Source: an uncultured Flavobacteriaceae bacterium (lineage in GTDB: Bacteria; Bacteroidota; Bacteroidia; Flavobacteriales; Flavobacteriaceae). From it: DNA of 64,000 nt. Location: the NCBI GenBank assembly GCA_947500385.1, contig CANMSA010000004.1:186001-250000 (forward strand), in the 5' to 3' direction. The notes under the pieces were generated by a model that saw nothing but the letters and a program-made list of their open reading frames with translations, searched no databases and was not told the DNA's origin. The position numbers were made by a program, and so were the translations under genes. Of the stretch, positions 1 through 8,537 are shown piece after piece. The first letter of the stretch is position 1. The number at the start of each line of letters is the position of its first letter.

Positions 1-79
1 GTTGTAAATTGATCTTTGTCTACAACTTATTTTATTACTTTTGTCCCGTTCAAAAAATAAACTAACAGACTTACTCATT

Positions 80-1147
80 ATGTCTCATACAATAAAACCA
101 GGTGTTGCCACAGGTAACGAAGTACAGGAAATTTTCAATTACGCGAAAGAAAAAGGGTTTGCACTTCCCGCAGTAAATGTAATAGGATCTAATACCATTA
201 ATGGGGTACTAGAAACTGCGGCCAGTTTGAACGCTCCCGTAATCATTCAGTTTTCCAACGGCGGTGCTCAGTTCAATGCAGGTAAAGGGCTTTCAAATGA
301 AGACCAACGAGCAGCGATCCAGGGGGCTGTTGCAGGTGCAAAACACGTGCATCAATTAGCGGAAGCATATGGCGCTACCGTTATTTTGCATACGGACCAC
401 TGTGCTAAAAAATTACTGCCGTGGATAGATGGTATGCTGGAAGCCAGTGAAAAACACTATGCCGAAACCGGAAAGTCATTGTTCAGTTCCCACATGATCG
501 ATCTATCGGAAGAACCGATCGAAGAGAATATTGAAATTTGTAAAGAATATCTAGCGCGTATGGCGAAAATGGATATGACCTTGGAAATCGAATTGGGAAT
601 CACAGGCGGGGAAGAAGACGGAGTCGATAATTCAGACGTGGATGACAGCAAACTCTACACGCAACCGGAAGAGGTGGCGTACGCCTATGAAGAGTTGTCA
701 AAAGTAAGCCCTCGTTTTACCATTGCGGCGGCCTTTGGAAATGTACACGGTGTTTACAAACCTGGAAATGTAAAGCTTACCCCTAAAATTTTGAAAAACT
801 CTCAGGAGTACATCAGTGAAAAATATGGGGTTGAACACAACCATATCGATTTTGTATTTCACGGAGGGTCGGGTTCTAATGTGGAAGAGATTCGGGAGGG
901 GATCAGCTATGGCGTGATCAAAATGAATATTGATACCGATTTACAATACGCTTTCCTGGCCGGTGTTCGCGATTACACCCAAGGCAAAAAAGACTTTTTA
1001 CAAGCGCAAATCGGAAACCCCAATGGTGCGGACGAGCCTAACAAAAAGTTCTATGATCCCCGTGTATGGCTTCGTGAAGGCGAAAAGAGTTTCATTGATC
1101 GATTAAAAAAAGCGTTTGAGGACCTAAATAACGTGAATACTTTATAA
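80..1147 (+). CDS. fbaA: Class II fructose-bisphosphate aldolase
   Basis: Zinc-dependent aldolase of glycolysis and gluconeogenesis, interconverting fructose-1,6-bisphosphate with DHAP and glyceraldehyde-3-phosphate in the cytoplasm. The 355-residue length fits the FbaA-type class II family. HTDHC at residues 104-108 supplies the catalytic Asp106 and zinc ligand His107; His223 (in NVHGV) and His261 (in FHGGSGS) are the other zinc ligands, and KMNIDTDLQ is near residue 281. I chose the ATG at 80 because homology begins there; a TTG at 41 would add 13 unlikely residues. accD follows 42 bases downstream on the same strand, so co-transcription is possible. No unusual features. Confidence 0.97.
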   Translation: MSHTIKPGVATGNEVQEIFNYAKEKGFALPAVNVIGSNTINGVLETAASLNAPVIIQFSNGGAQFNAGKGLSNEDQRAAIQGAVAGAKHVHQLAEAYGATVILHTDHCAKKLLPWIDGMLEASEKHYAETGKSLFSSHMIDLSEEPIEENIEICKEYLARMAKMDMTLEIELGITGGEEDGVDNSDVDDSKLYTQPEEVAYAYEELSKVSPRFTIAAAFGNVHGVYKPGNVKLTPKILKNSQEYISEKYGVEHNHIDFVFHGGSGSNVEEIREGISYGVIKMNIDTDLQYAFLAGVRDYTQGKKDFLQAQIGNPNGADEPNKKFYDPRVWLREGEKSFIDRLKKAFEDLNNVNTL

Positions 1148-1189
1148 CTTAGAGACCACTAAAAAATCTACTAAGCAAAATTGGGCGAT

Positions 1190-2050
1190 ATGACGGCATG
1201 GTTTAAGCGTAAGGAAAAAGGGATACAAACGGCGACCGAAGAAAAGAAAGACACTCCAAAAGGATTGTGGTACAAATCGCCAACCGGTAAAATAGTAGAA
1301 TCCGAAGTGTTGGCCAAAAACTTCTATGTAAGCCCGGAAGATGATTACCATGTTCGAATAGGAAGCAAAGAGTATTTCGAAATCCTTTTCGATGATAATA
1401 AATTTACCGAGTTAGATGCCAAGCTTTCCTCAAAAGACCCTTTAAAGTTCGAGGACACCAAGAAATATGCCGACCGTTTAAAAGCGGCTCAAAAGAAGAC
1501 CGGCCTCAAAGATGCGGTTCGCACCGCCATCGGAAAATCATTGGGCAAGGATTTGGTCATCGCCTGTATGGACTTTTCCTTTATCGGTGGCTCGATGGGG
1601 AGTGTAGTAGGCGAAAAAATCGCCAGGGCCATTGATCATTCAATTAAGAAAAAAGTGCCCTTTTTAATGATTTCAAAATCGGGCGGGGCCCGAATGATGG
1701 AGGCTGCACTTTCGCTGATGCAACTGGCAAAAACTTCTGCTAAATTGGCTCAATTGGCCGAAGCAAAAATTCCCTATATCTCTCTTTGTACCGACCCTAC
1801 CACGGGTGGCACAACGGCCTCCTACGCCATGTTGGGGGATATTACCATTTCCGAACCGGGTGCACTAATCGCCTTTGCCGGACCGCGGGTGGTAAAAGAA
1901 GCTACCGGAAAAGACTTACCAAAAGACTTCCAAACCGCCGAGTTTTTGTTGGAACATGGCTTTTTGGACTTTATTTCTCATCGAAGCAAGCTAAAAGAAA
2001 AAATAAATCTATATATTGATCTTATCGGGAACAATCCGGTACGGGCATAG
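1190..2050 (+). CDS. accD: Acetyl-CoA carboxylase carboxyltransferase subunit beta, no zinc-ribbon cysteines
   Basis: Beta subunit of the acetyl-CoA carboxylase carboxyltransferase, which moves the carboxyl group from carboxybiotin to acetyl-CoA in the first step of fatty-acid synthesis; its partner AccA is not in this window. The protein has 286 residues from the ATG at 1190 (a TTG at 1181 is less likely). The crotonase-like core is intact: [35 protein letters not shown] and the [13 protein letters not shown] segment. The N-terminus aligns with the usual C4 zinc ribbon (GLWYKSPTG...[11 protein letters not shown]), but all four cysteines are replaced. From memory this loss also occurs in other flavobacterial AccD proteins, so it is probably lineage-typical rather than damage. 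Confidence 0.95.
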   Translation: MTAWFKRKEKGIQTATEEKKDTPKGLWYKSPTGKIVESEVLAKNFYVSPEDDYHVRIGSKEYFEILFDDNKFTELDAKLSSKDPLKFEDTKKYADRLKAAQKKTGLKDAVRTAIGKSLGKDLVIACMDFSFIGGSMGSVVGEKIARAIDHSIKKKVPFLMISKSGGARMMEAALSLMQLAKTSAKLAQLAEAKIPYISLCTDPTTGGTTASYAMLGDITISEPGALIAFAGPRVVKEATGKDLPKDFQTAEFLLEHGFLDFISHRSKLKEKINLYIDLIGNNPVRA

Positions 2051-2136
2051 GATAGCACTACCTTTAACATTCTAAGTCTTTCTTTGTTCCTTATAAAAGT
2101 AAATGTTCATTACTACTTACTTTAAAAGCAGTACAG

Positions 2137-2637
2137 ATGAAAACCTTCCTCCCCCACTTATACCTTTTTATTGCCTGCATTTTCTGTTGTTGTTCAACGG
2201 ATAAAGTTGAAGATGCGTTGATCGATACTACAGATGCAGCCCGGGAAAGTGCTGATGGCATCGCCTCGGTTACAGAGGTGAAGATTTCAGGCGACGAAAA
2301 TGCCTATTCCTTTAGTGTAACCGTTTCAAGTCCGGATACCGGTTGTGAGCAATATGCCGACTGGTGGGAAGTGATCGATACCGATGGAAATCTTATCTAT
2401 CGCCGCGTCCTTGCCCATAGTCATGTTGAAGAACAACCTTTTACACGTTCTGGCGGACCAGTGGCAATTTCTAAAACGACCGAAGTATATGTCCGGGCCC
2501 ATATGAACAACACAGGCTATGGAACCGCTGTACTAGAAGGTTCGGTGGCCAATGGTTTTACGGTTGCCCAACTGGATAAAACATTTGCCGAAACGCTTGA
2601 AAATAGTGCTCCACAACCAGATAAGTGTGCTTTTTAA
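2137..2637 (+). CDS. Hypothetical lipoprotein
   Basis: A 166-residue protein I do not recognise. The N-terminus MKTFLPHLYLFIACIFCCCS is a signal peptide with a lipobox-like Cys run, so export and lipidation are likely. The mature part (EVKISGDENAYSFSVTVSSPDTGC...YADWWEVIDTDG) looks like a small beta-sandwich and contains two further cysteines (GCEQ and PDKCAF) that could form a disulfide. It stands alone between accD and a convergent gene and is followed by a stem-loop. No function can be assigned. Confidence 0.72.
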   Translation: MKTFLPHLYLFIACIFCCCSTDKVEDALIDTTDAARESADGIASVTEVKISGDENAYSFSVTVSSPDTGCEQYADWWEVIDTDGNLIYRRVLAHSHVEEQPFTRSGGPVAISKTTEVYVRAHMNNTGYGTAVLEGSVANGFTVAQLDKTFAETLENSAPQPDKCAF

Positions 2638-2653
2638 CAACGATTTACAAAAA

Positions 2654-2709
2654 AGCTATCTTGCGAAGTAAGGCCTTTGCTTTCGCCGGGCATTTACTAC
2701 AAGATAGCT
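2654..2709. terminator. Compound stem-loop between convergent genes
   Basis: AGCTATCTTG (2654-2663) is perfectly repeated in inverted form as CAAGATAGCT (2700-2709). The 36 bases between contain a smaller GCGAA/TTCGC pairing. It lies between two convergent lipoprotein genes, so a bidirectional terminator is the simplest reading. There is no long T-tract, so this is not certain. Confidence 0.4.
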
Positions 2710-2730
2710 ATCTACTAAAAAATGATGCGG

Positions 2731-3594
2731 TTATTTATTAAAAAATCTTCGCAACAAAATCTCTGTTTCCTCCCCACTAGGTAAGGTTAAAGTCCCCTTG
2801 GCATCGCAACTGCCATCTCCAAAATCAAGGCTCGCCACCGCATCGTTCCGGGTAATTTCCAAAACCCCGCTCACGATAAATCTGCAAGACCATTCCCTCC
2901 GTAGCGGAGTTGTTACTTCCTTTGTTAAAGTGCTGCCCAGCTTTCCAGTGTAGGAGCCTAGTCCCGTAATCAAGAAAACATTGTCACCCCAAAAACCGGA
3001 ACCATATCCTTCAATCCATTCACGGGTTCTTGTGCCATTAAAACTGGCGGTATCCCCATCGGGCCATGTTCCGTTAAAGTTCCATGACGCATTCGACTCA
3101 GGATTCCCTTCCCCATTGTTCCGCATTCGAACAATAGAGGCGCTCCCGACAATGGCCACGGCATTAAATGTGAAATCTTCCAAAGACAACGACATAGTTT
3201 TGGATGCCATTTCCATATCCTTGGCGTACGAAAGCTTTATAACGCCGCTCAGCACATTACCATTCGGAAGTTCACACCCGTCCCCAAAATCAATCGTTTT
3301 TTCTTTGGTCGTTTCTGTCACAACAGTGGTAACGGTGACACATTCTGGAAGGTAATCAGAACGGTAGTTACTTTTTGCACTCGCCGTAATCTCATCCGTT
3401 GCGTAGACATCCTCTGCAATACCCACAATATCCTCTGAAATGAGTTCAGCTTCATCGCTTGCCACTAACTCGGTCGCGGTAATGTCACTGCCTTCGTCCA
3501 AATCGTTGGCATTATCTTCCTTGTTACATGATGCCAATAATACAATGGCCATTAAGGGCAGTACTTTCAAAAATTTTCTGGAGCAATTTTTCAT
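2731..3594 (-). CDS. Hypothetical lipoprotein
   Basis: A 287-residue predicted lipoprotein: MKNCSRKFLKVLPLMAIVLLASC is a basic signal peptide with an LASC lipobox, followed by an acidic linker (KEDNANDLDEGSD). The rest (CVTVTTVVTETTKEKTIDFGDGC...GVIKLSYAKDM..., then DFGDGSCDAKGTLTLPSG near the end) is beta-rich, and the DFGDGC-type motif occurs twice, suggesting two related halves. I know similar unnamed lipoproteins in flavobacteria, but no function. It is convergent with the gene ending at 2637 and divergent from rpsO. Confidence 0.75.
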   Translation of the reverse strand: MKNCSRKFLKVLPLMAIVLLASCNKEDNANDLDEGSDITATELVASDEAELISEDIVGIAEDVYATDEITASAKSNYRSDYLPECVTVTTVVTETTKEKTIDFGDGCELPNGNVLSGVIKLSYAKDMEMASKTMSLSLEDFTFNAVAIVGSASIVRMRNNGEGNPESNASWNFNGTWPDGDTASFNGTRTREWIEGYGSGFWGDNVFLITGLGSYTGKLGSTLTKEVTTPLRREWSCRFIVSGVLEITRNDAVASLDFGDGSCDAKGTLTLPSGEETEILLRRFFNK

Positions 3595-3696
3595 AATAAC
3601 TTTTTTTAAGGTTTATTTAACTAGGACCGCCCCAATACAAAAAGGTTTAATTTCAAGATTAAAATAAATCTATGCCGCGCATCGAAAAAATATTTT

Positions 3697-3704
3697 TATC
3701 TTTG
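3697..3704 (+). promoter_or_regulatory. Bacteroidota-type -7 box for rpsO
   Basis: TATCTTTG matches the Bacteroidota primary-sigma -7 consensus TAnnTTTG and lies 54 bases before the rpsO start. The -33 position holds TATG (3671-3674), one base off TTG, with a 22-base spacer. Prediction from pattern only. Confidence 0.5.
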
Positions 3705-3758
3705 CAGCCTGATTGAAAATCAGTCGGATACATAAAAATCATTTAAAACAATATTGGA

Positions 3759-4028
3759 ATGTATTTAACCAAAGAAGTAAAGGCCGAAATCTTTAAGAAA
3801 CACGGCGGAGAAGAAAAAAATACGGGCTCTACCGAAGGGCAAATCGCGTTGTTCACACATCGCATCAACCACCTTACAGGGCACTTGAAAAAAAATCACA
3901 AAGATTACAATACAGAGCGTTCCCTAGTTCGTTTGGTAGGAAAGCGAAGAAGTTTGCTCGATTATTTAAAAAAGAAGGATATTGTAAAATATCGTGAGCT
4001 TATCAAAGAGCTTAAGATTCGAAAATAA
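3759..4028 (+). CDS. rpsO: 30S ribosomal protein S15
   Basis: Primary 16S rRNA-binding protein of the small-subunit platform. The 89 residues are the normal length, and the protein carries the S15 signature: EGQIALFTHRINHLTGHLKKNHKDYNTERSLVRLVGKRRSLLDYLKKKD. The ATG at 3759 aligns with the family start (YLTKEVKAEIFKKHG). It is followed by a strong hairpin terminator and then pnp, the same rpsO-pnp order as in many bacteria. Confidence 0.98.
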   Translation: MYLTKEVKAEIFKKHGGEEKNTGSTEGQIALFTHRINHLTGHLKKNHKDYNTERSLVRLVGKRRSLLDYLKKKDIVKYRELIKELKIRK

Positions 4029-4036
4029 ATCTCAAA

Positions 4037-4066
4037 AATGGGGAAGCCTTGCTTCCCCATTTTTTA
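4037..4066 (+). terminator. Rho-independent terminator after rpsO
   Basis: An 11-bp perfect stem AATGGGGAAGC (4037-4047) / GCTTCCCCATT (4051-4061) with loop CTT and a T-run to 4065. It lies 9 bases after the rpsO stop, so much rpsO transcription should end before pnp. Confidence 0.88.
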
Positions 4067-4191
4067 TAGTGTTCAAAAGTCCTTGAATATTGTATAGTAC
4101 AAAAGGCAAACACAAAAAGCTGCACACAGTTTTTCATTGGTCAACACGCAACACAACAACTCCGACCAATGCCTTATCAACGCTTTCGTGC

Positions 4192-4304
4192 GGTTTAAGC
4201 GACCGGTACAATGTATAAAACCAGGTCTTAAACCCATGCGGCCGCATTGACGGGCAAAAATGTCGGAAAGACCATTGTTTAACAATCCCGAAACCGTTTC
4301 GGGA
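4192..4304 (+). promoter_or_regulatory. Structured leader of pnp (four inverted repeats)
   Basis: The roughly 250 bases between the rpsO terminator and pnp contain no gene. Four perfect inverted repeats are visible: GGTTTAAG 4192-4199 with CTTAAACC 4227-4234; the palindrome ATGCGGCCGCAT 4236-4247; ATTGTT 4274-4279 with AACAAT 4281-4286; and TCCCGAAA 4286-4293 with TTTCGGGA 4297-4304. The last ends 13 bases before the pnp ATG. In E. coli, pnp is autoregulated through a stem-loop leader cut by RNase III. A comparable control here is inference. Confidence 0.55.
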
Positions 4305-4317
4305 GAAAATCAAATTT

Positions 4318-6531
4318 ATGATTCCAAAAGTATTTAAAGAGGTCATTGACCTTGGCGACGGTAGGGAAATTTCTATCGAAACCGGAAAATTGGCCAAACA
4401 AGCCCATGGTTCTGTTGTGGTACAATCAGGAAAATGTATGTTATTATGTACGGTTGTTTCCAACTACAAACAAAGCGATGTGGATTTCCTTCCATTGACA
4501 GTCGATTATCGTGAGAAATTTGCAGCCGCCGGGCGGTACCCAGGTGGTTTTTTCAAGCGTGAGGCAAGACCAAGTGATGGGGAAGTATTGACCATGCGTT
4601 TGGTGGATCGCGTACTACGACCACTTTTCCCAAAAGATTATCATTCTGAAACACAGGTGATGATTCAGTTAATGTCGCATGATGAGGATGTAATGCCAGA
4701 TGCCATGGCAGGTTTGGCCGCATCTGCCGCAATTCAGTTGTCTGACTTTCCTTTCGAATGTGCCATTTCGGAAGCACGAGTGGGCCGCGTTAACGGGGAA
4801 TTCGTAATCAACCCGACCAGAGCTCAACTTGCAGAATCGGATATCGACATGATGATCGGTGCTTCTGCCGATTCGGTAATGATGGTAGAAGGTGAAATGG
4901 ATGAGATTTCCGAAGAAGAAATGACAGAGGCCATTAAGTTTGCACACGAAGCCATTAAAGTACAATGTGCTGCCCAAATTCGTTTGGCCGAAGCATTTGG
5001 CAAAAAAGAAGTGCGTGAATACGAGGGAGAGCGCGAAGATGAAGAACTTCAGAAAAAAGTGTACGACCTTGCTTACGACAAAGTGTATGCAATTGCCAAG
5101 GAGGGTTCTGCAAAGCATGAGCGTAGTGCCGCATTCGCTGAAATCAAAGAAGAGGTAACAGCTACTTTTTCCGAAGAAGAATTGGAAGATTTTGGAGGCT
5201 TGGTTTCCAAATACTTTTACAAGGCGGAAAAAGCGGCGGTACGTGACCTTACCTTAAACGAAGGACTTCGTTTAGATGGTCGTAAGACAGATGAAATTCG
5301 TCCCATTTGGTGTGAAGTGGATTATTTACCGTCTACGCACGGTTCCGCAATTTTCACCCGAGGGGAAACACAAGCGCTGGCAACGGTCACCCTGGGAACT
5401 TCAAGAGACGCCAATAAAATAGACATGCCGTCTTACGAAGGGGAGGAAAGTTTTTACCTGCACTATAACTTCCCGCCTTTTTCAACAGGTGAGGCAAGAC
5501 CCATTCGTGGTACATCTCGTAGAGAAGTAGGACACGGTAACCTTGCCCAACGTGCATTGAAAGGAATGGTTCCCGATGATTGCCCATATACGGTACGTGT
5601 GGTTTCCGAAGTATTGGAATCAAACGGTTCTTCTTCAATGGCGACCGTTTGTTCGGGCACCATGGCAATGATGGACGCAGGGGTTCAATTAAAGAAACCG
5701 GTTTCCGGAATCGCTATGGGACTCATCTCTGATGCCGATTCTGGTAAGTACGCCGTACTTTCCGATATCTTGGGCGATGAAGATCATTTAGGCGATATGG
5801 ACTTTAAAGTAACCGGGACGGCAGACGGTATTACGGCTTGTCAAATGGATATTAAAGTAAAAGGGTTGTCTTACGAAATCTTGGTAAATGCCTTGAACCA
5901 GGCAAGAGACGGTCGTTTACACATCCTAGAAAAGTTAACGGATACGATTGCCGCACCAAATGCAGATGTGAAACCACATTCTCCTAAAATGGTTACACGT
6001 ATCATCCCTAACGAGTTTATCGGTGCCCTTATCGGACCTGGTGGAAAAGTAATCCAAGAACTTCAAAAAGAAACAGGTACGACCATTGTAATCAATGAGG
6101 ATCCTGTAACCGAAGAAGGTATTGTTGAAATCCTGGGAACGGATCAAGATGGTATCGACGCGGTATTGGCCAAGATAGATTCATTGATGTTCAAACCCGA
6201 AACGGGTAGTGTTTACGAAGTGAAAGTTATCAAAATGCTCGATTTTGGGGCCGTTGTCGAATACCAAGACGCCCCGGGCAATGAAGTATTATTGCACGTT
6301 TCGGAATTGGCATGGGAACGCACTGAAAAGGTTTCAGATGTTGTGAATATGGGCGATGTATTCGATGTGAAATATATGGGAACAGACCCAAGGACCCGAA
6401 AGGATAAAGTATCCCGAAAAGCCTTGTTGCCCAAACCTGAAGGATATGTTGAAAGACCACCACGCGATAACAAAAGAAGAGACGACCGTCGTGGGAGAGA
6501 TAATCGCGATCGTAAGCCTAGAAGAGACTAG
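4318..6531 (+). CDS. pnp: Polyribonucleotide nucleotidyltransferase (PNPase)
   Basis: Phosphorolytic 3'-5' exoribonuclease of mRNA turnover. At 737 residues it has the full domain order: first RNase PH domain (about 10-145), helical domain (about 150-240), catalytic second RNase PH domain (about 310-545, with [26 protein letters not shown] and [19 protein letters not shown]), KH domain (about 555-615, with [18 protein letters not shown]) and S1 domain (about 620-690). A short R/D-rich tail ([18 protein letters not shown]) may add RNA contacts. Its leader is structured and a terminator follows the gene. Confidence 0.98.
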   Translation: MIPKVFKEVIDLGDGREISIETGKLAKQAHGSVVVQSGKCMLLCTVVSNYKQSDVDFLPLTVDYREKFAAAGRYPGGFFKREARPSDGEVLTMRLVDRVLRPLFPKDYHSETQVMIQLMSHDEDVMPDAMAGLAASAAIQLSDFPFECAISEARVGRVNGEFVINPTRAQLAESDIDMMIGASADSVMMVEGEMDEISEEEMTEAIKFAHEAIKVQCAAQIRLAEAFGKKEVREYEGEREDEELQKKVYDLAYDKVYAIAKEGSAKHERSAAFAEIKEEVTATFSEEELEDFGGLVSKYFYKAEKAAVRDLTLNEGLRLDGRKTDEIRPIWCEVDYLPSTHGSAIFTRGETQALATVTLGTSRDANKIDMPSYEGEESFYLHYNFPPFSTGEARPIRGTSRREVGHGNLAQRALKGMVPDDCPYTVRVVSEVLESNGSSSMATVCSGTMAMMDAGVQLKKPVSGIAMGLISDADSGKYAVLSDILGDEDHLGDMDFKVTGTADGITACQMDIKVKGLSYEILVNALNQARDGRLHILEKLTDTIAAPNADVKPHSPKMVTRIIPNEFIGALIGPGGKVIQELQKETGTTIVINEDPVTEEGIVEILGTDQDGIDAVLAKIDSLMFKPETGSVYEVKVIKMLDFGAVVEYQDAPGNEVLLHVSELAWERTEKVSDVVNMGDVFDVKYMGTDPRTRKDKVSRKALLPKPEGYVERPPRDNKRRDDRRGRDNRDRKPRRD

Positions 6532-6553
6532 ATAGTTTACTTCTTTATCATAC

Positions 6554-6588
6554 AAAAGCCCTGACCTTAATAGTCAGGGCTTTTTTTT
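6554..6588 (+). terminator. Rho-independent terminator after pnp
   Basis: A 12-bp perfect stem AAAAGCCCTGAC (6554-6565) / GTCAGGGCTTTT (6573-6584), loop CTTAATA, then T-run to 6588. It lies 22 bases after the pnp stop. Confidence 0.92.
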
Positions 6589-6652
6589 ATGGGTACACGC
6601 AACCTTTTTATCATCTACAAGACTACCTACTGTAACCCAAACAAGCAAACAA

Positions 6653-7465
6653 ATGAAAAACAAGCTTTTTTACGTACTTAGCCTTCTAATCGTCTTTTGT
6701 ACCACAAGCTGTGAAATAGAGCCTTATGGTGGTACGCCGCAAGCAATCGATGCCATTGCCCAAGAAGATACTCTTTATAGTTATCTTGGTTTGGTCTCCC
6801 AAGAATCGGACAGCGAACTTACCGATTTAGGGTGTGTAGAGTTCATATACCCTTTCATACTTTTTCAATATGATGAGGAGCTCGAATATGTACAACAATT
6901 TTCAGTTACCGGTAACGAAAACTTTGTGGCCTTACTTACCAATTTGGAAACGGGACACTCAATCGGCTTAAGCTATCCAATAGCCGGTACGCTTGCCGAT
7001 GGTAGCTCAATAACCGTAAGCTCAAACGAAGAACTACAAGCTTCTTTGGAAAGTTGTATTCAAGATGAGTTGGAAATTATTCTAGGGAATTGCAATGATA
7101 TCATAGAGGATTGTATTTGGCGTGTAACAGAAAGTAGCATCGAGGAGAGTGTATATATCGATTCTTATTTTAGCATGGGAGCCGATGGCAGTGTTGTATT
7201 CAATGTAAGTGAAAACGAACAGCCAAAAGGCACCTGGATATTTTACTTTATCGGTTTCGAACTTCATATGAACATGAACTTTGCGACCACAGAGACTTCT
7301 GAAGATGAAATTGATACCGAGCCCATCTTCAAAACAGCAGATTGGAATTTTGACTGGAGAATCGTTTCAATCGATGAGGATCGTATCGAAATCAAAAACT
7401 CGGAAAACATCACCTATGCATTGGAGAAAATCTGCGAAGAAGCAGCCGATGAAACTCCAGAATGA
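6653..7465 (+). CDS. Hypothetical lipoprotein
   Basis: A 270-residue acidic protein with a signal peptide and lipobox (MKNKLFYVLSLLIVFCTTSC). The middle contains QYDEELEYVQQFSVTGNENF, and the second half (IIEDCIWRVTESSIEESVYIDSY...GTWIFYFIGFELHMNM...DWNFDWRIVSIDEDRIEI) looks like a lipocalin-type beta-barrel as seen in many Bacteroidota lipoproteins. That reading is inference from strand pattern and aromatic spacing. It follows the pnp terminator and precedes another small lipoprotein by 48 bases. Function unknown. Confidence 0.75.
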   Translation: MKNKLFYVLSLLIVFCTTSCEIEPYGGTPQAIDAIAQEDTLYSYLGLVSQESDSELTDLGCVEFIYPFILFQYDEELEYVQQFSVTGNENFVALLTNLETGHSIGLSYPIAGTLADGSSITVSSNEELQASLESCIQDELEIILGNCNDIIEDCIWRVTESSIEESVYIDSYFSMGADGSVVFNVSENEQPKGTWIFYFIGFELHMNMNFATTETSEDEIDTEPIFKTADWNFDWRIVSIDEDRIEIKNSENITYALEKICEEAADETPE

Positions 7466-7513
7466 ATAATTCGAACAGAGATTATCTAAGAGTTAACTAA
7501 CGACAACATAAGA

Positions 7514-7918
7514 ATGATGTACTGTTCACAAAGGTTTTTAAAAAAATGGTTAAGAGGGCCCGTCCTAATACTTGTTTTTTCATGCACATCGGATGATTTG
7601 TCATCGATCGAAAGCGAAGAACTTCTGGTGACCGACCATACGGCACTTTTCGAGGATATCGAAGGTAGCGCCTGTTGTGTGATAGGAGCCGAAGAAGTAG
7701 CCCCTGGCACTCTGGAAACCTATAATTTCACCACCAATATAGAAGCTGCAGAAATTAGTTGGAAGGTGGTATCGGGCGCTATGGAGTTGGTAGAAGGCAA
7801 TAACGGTGACAGCGTTATACTAAAGTTCTCACCCGATTTTACCGAGGGTACATTGGAGGGAATGGGCATGAACCATCTCGTTGGATGCGGACAGCGTTTA
7901 ATCATTTCTAAAAAATAA
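7514..7918 (+). CDS. Small hypothetical lipoprotein with PKD-like fold
   Basis: A 134-residue protein. MMYCSQRFLKKWLRGPVLILVFSC gives a signal with an LVFSC-type lipobox; the second ATG at 7517 is an equally good start. The mature part (APGTLETYNFTTNIEAAEISWKVVSGAMELVEGNNGDSVILKFSPDF) follows the strand pattern of a PKD- or Ig-like domain, and the cysteine pairs (ACCV, GCGQ) may be disulfides. It may be co-transcribed with the preceding lipoprotein gene. No known function. Confidence 0.65.
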   Translation: MMYCSQRFLKKWLRGPVLILVFSCTSDDLSSIESEELLVTDHTALFEDIEGSACCVIGAEEVAPGTLETYNFTTNIEAAEISWKVVSGAMELVEGNNGDSVILKFSPDFTEGTLEGMGMNHLVGCGQRLIISKK

Positions 7919-7973
7919 CCACAAATATGGTATCTTAAAAAACAATAACCATCAAGCGCAAAATTCATACGAA

Positions 7974-8537
7974 TTGCAAATAGACCAACTAATAAAAAGT
8001 TGTATCAAGAAAGACCGACAGGCACAGGAAACACTGTATAATCTTTACAAAAACAAGTTGTTCCCCGTGTGCCTCAAATACTGTGGTTCCTATTCCGAAG
8101 CGCAGGACCATCTGCACGACACCTTTATTACAATTTTTGAAAACATCAAAAAATACCGGGGCAAAGGGTCTTTTGAAGGATGGATGAAACGAATCACCAT
8201 TAACAAGGCAATTGATAACTATAAAAAAAAGAACACATTTGAATTGGCTGATTACAAAGCGGTACGCTTGTCGGAAGACAGTACCATATACAGCGACGAG
8301 CTACCGCTTTCCTTTGACACTATTATGTCTTTGATACATGCGTTGCCCCCACAATACCGTATCATTTTCAACCTATATGAACTGGACGACTATCCGCACA
8401 AAGAAATTGCCTCACGATTGGGAATTAGCGAAAGTACCTCCAAATCAAACCTGCATCGTGCCAAGGCGTTATTAAAAGAAAAGATTTCGAACTTAAACAA
8501 AGGGGCCCTCAAAACCGTCAACGACCATGGAAGATAA
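7974..8537 (+). CDS. ECF-type RNA polymerase sigma factor
   Basis: A 187-residue extracytoplasmic-function sigma factor. Region 2 (about 20-90) includes YNLYKNKLFPVCLKYCGSYSEAQDHLHDTFITIFENIKKYRGKGSFEGWMKRI; region 4 (about 125-175) includes IHALPPQYRIIFNLYELDDYPHKEIASRLGISESTSKSNLHRAKALL. The start is a TTG at 7974; no in-frame ATG fits region 2. The gene overlaps the next one by 11 bases, the usual arrangement for a sigma factor with its anti-sigma partner. The signal that activates it is not visible. Confidence 0.93.
   Translation: MQIDQLIKSCIKKDRQAQETLYNLYKNKLFPVCLKYCGSYSEAQDHLHDTFITIFENIKKYRGKGSFEGWMKRITINKAIDNYKKKNTFELADYKAVRLSEDSTIYSDELPLSFDTIMSLIHALPPQYRIIFNLYELDDYPHKEIASRLGISESTSKSNLHRAKALLKEKISNLNKGALKTVNDHGR

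Noticed and set aside
1-79. Promoter for fbaA
   Set aside because: GATCTTTG at 11-18 resembles a -7 box, but the upstream region is cut by the window edge, so it cannot be evaluated.
4669-5118. A 149-codon minus-strand frame inside pnp
   Set aside because: Antisense shadow of PNPase with low-complexity, Phe/His-rich sequence.
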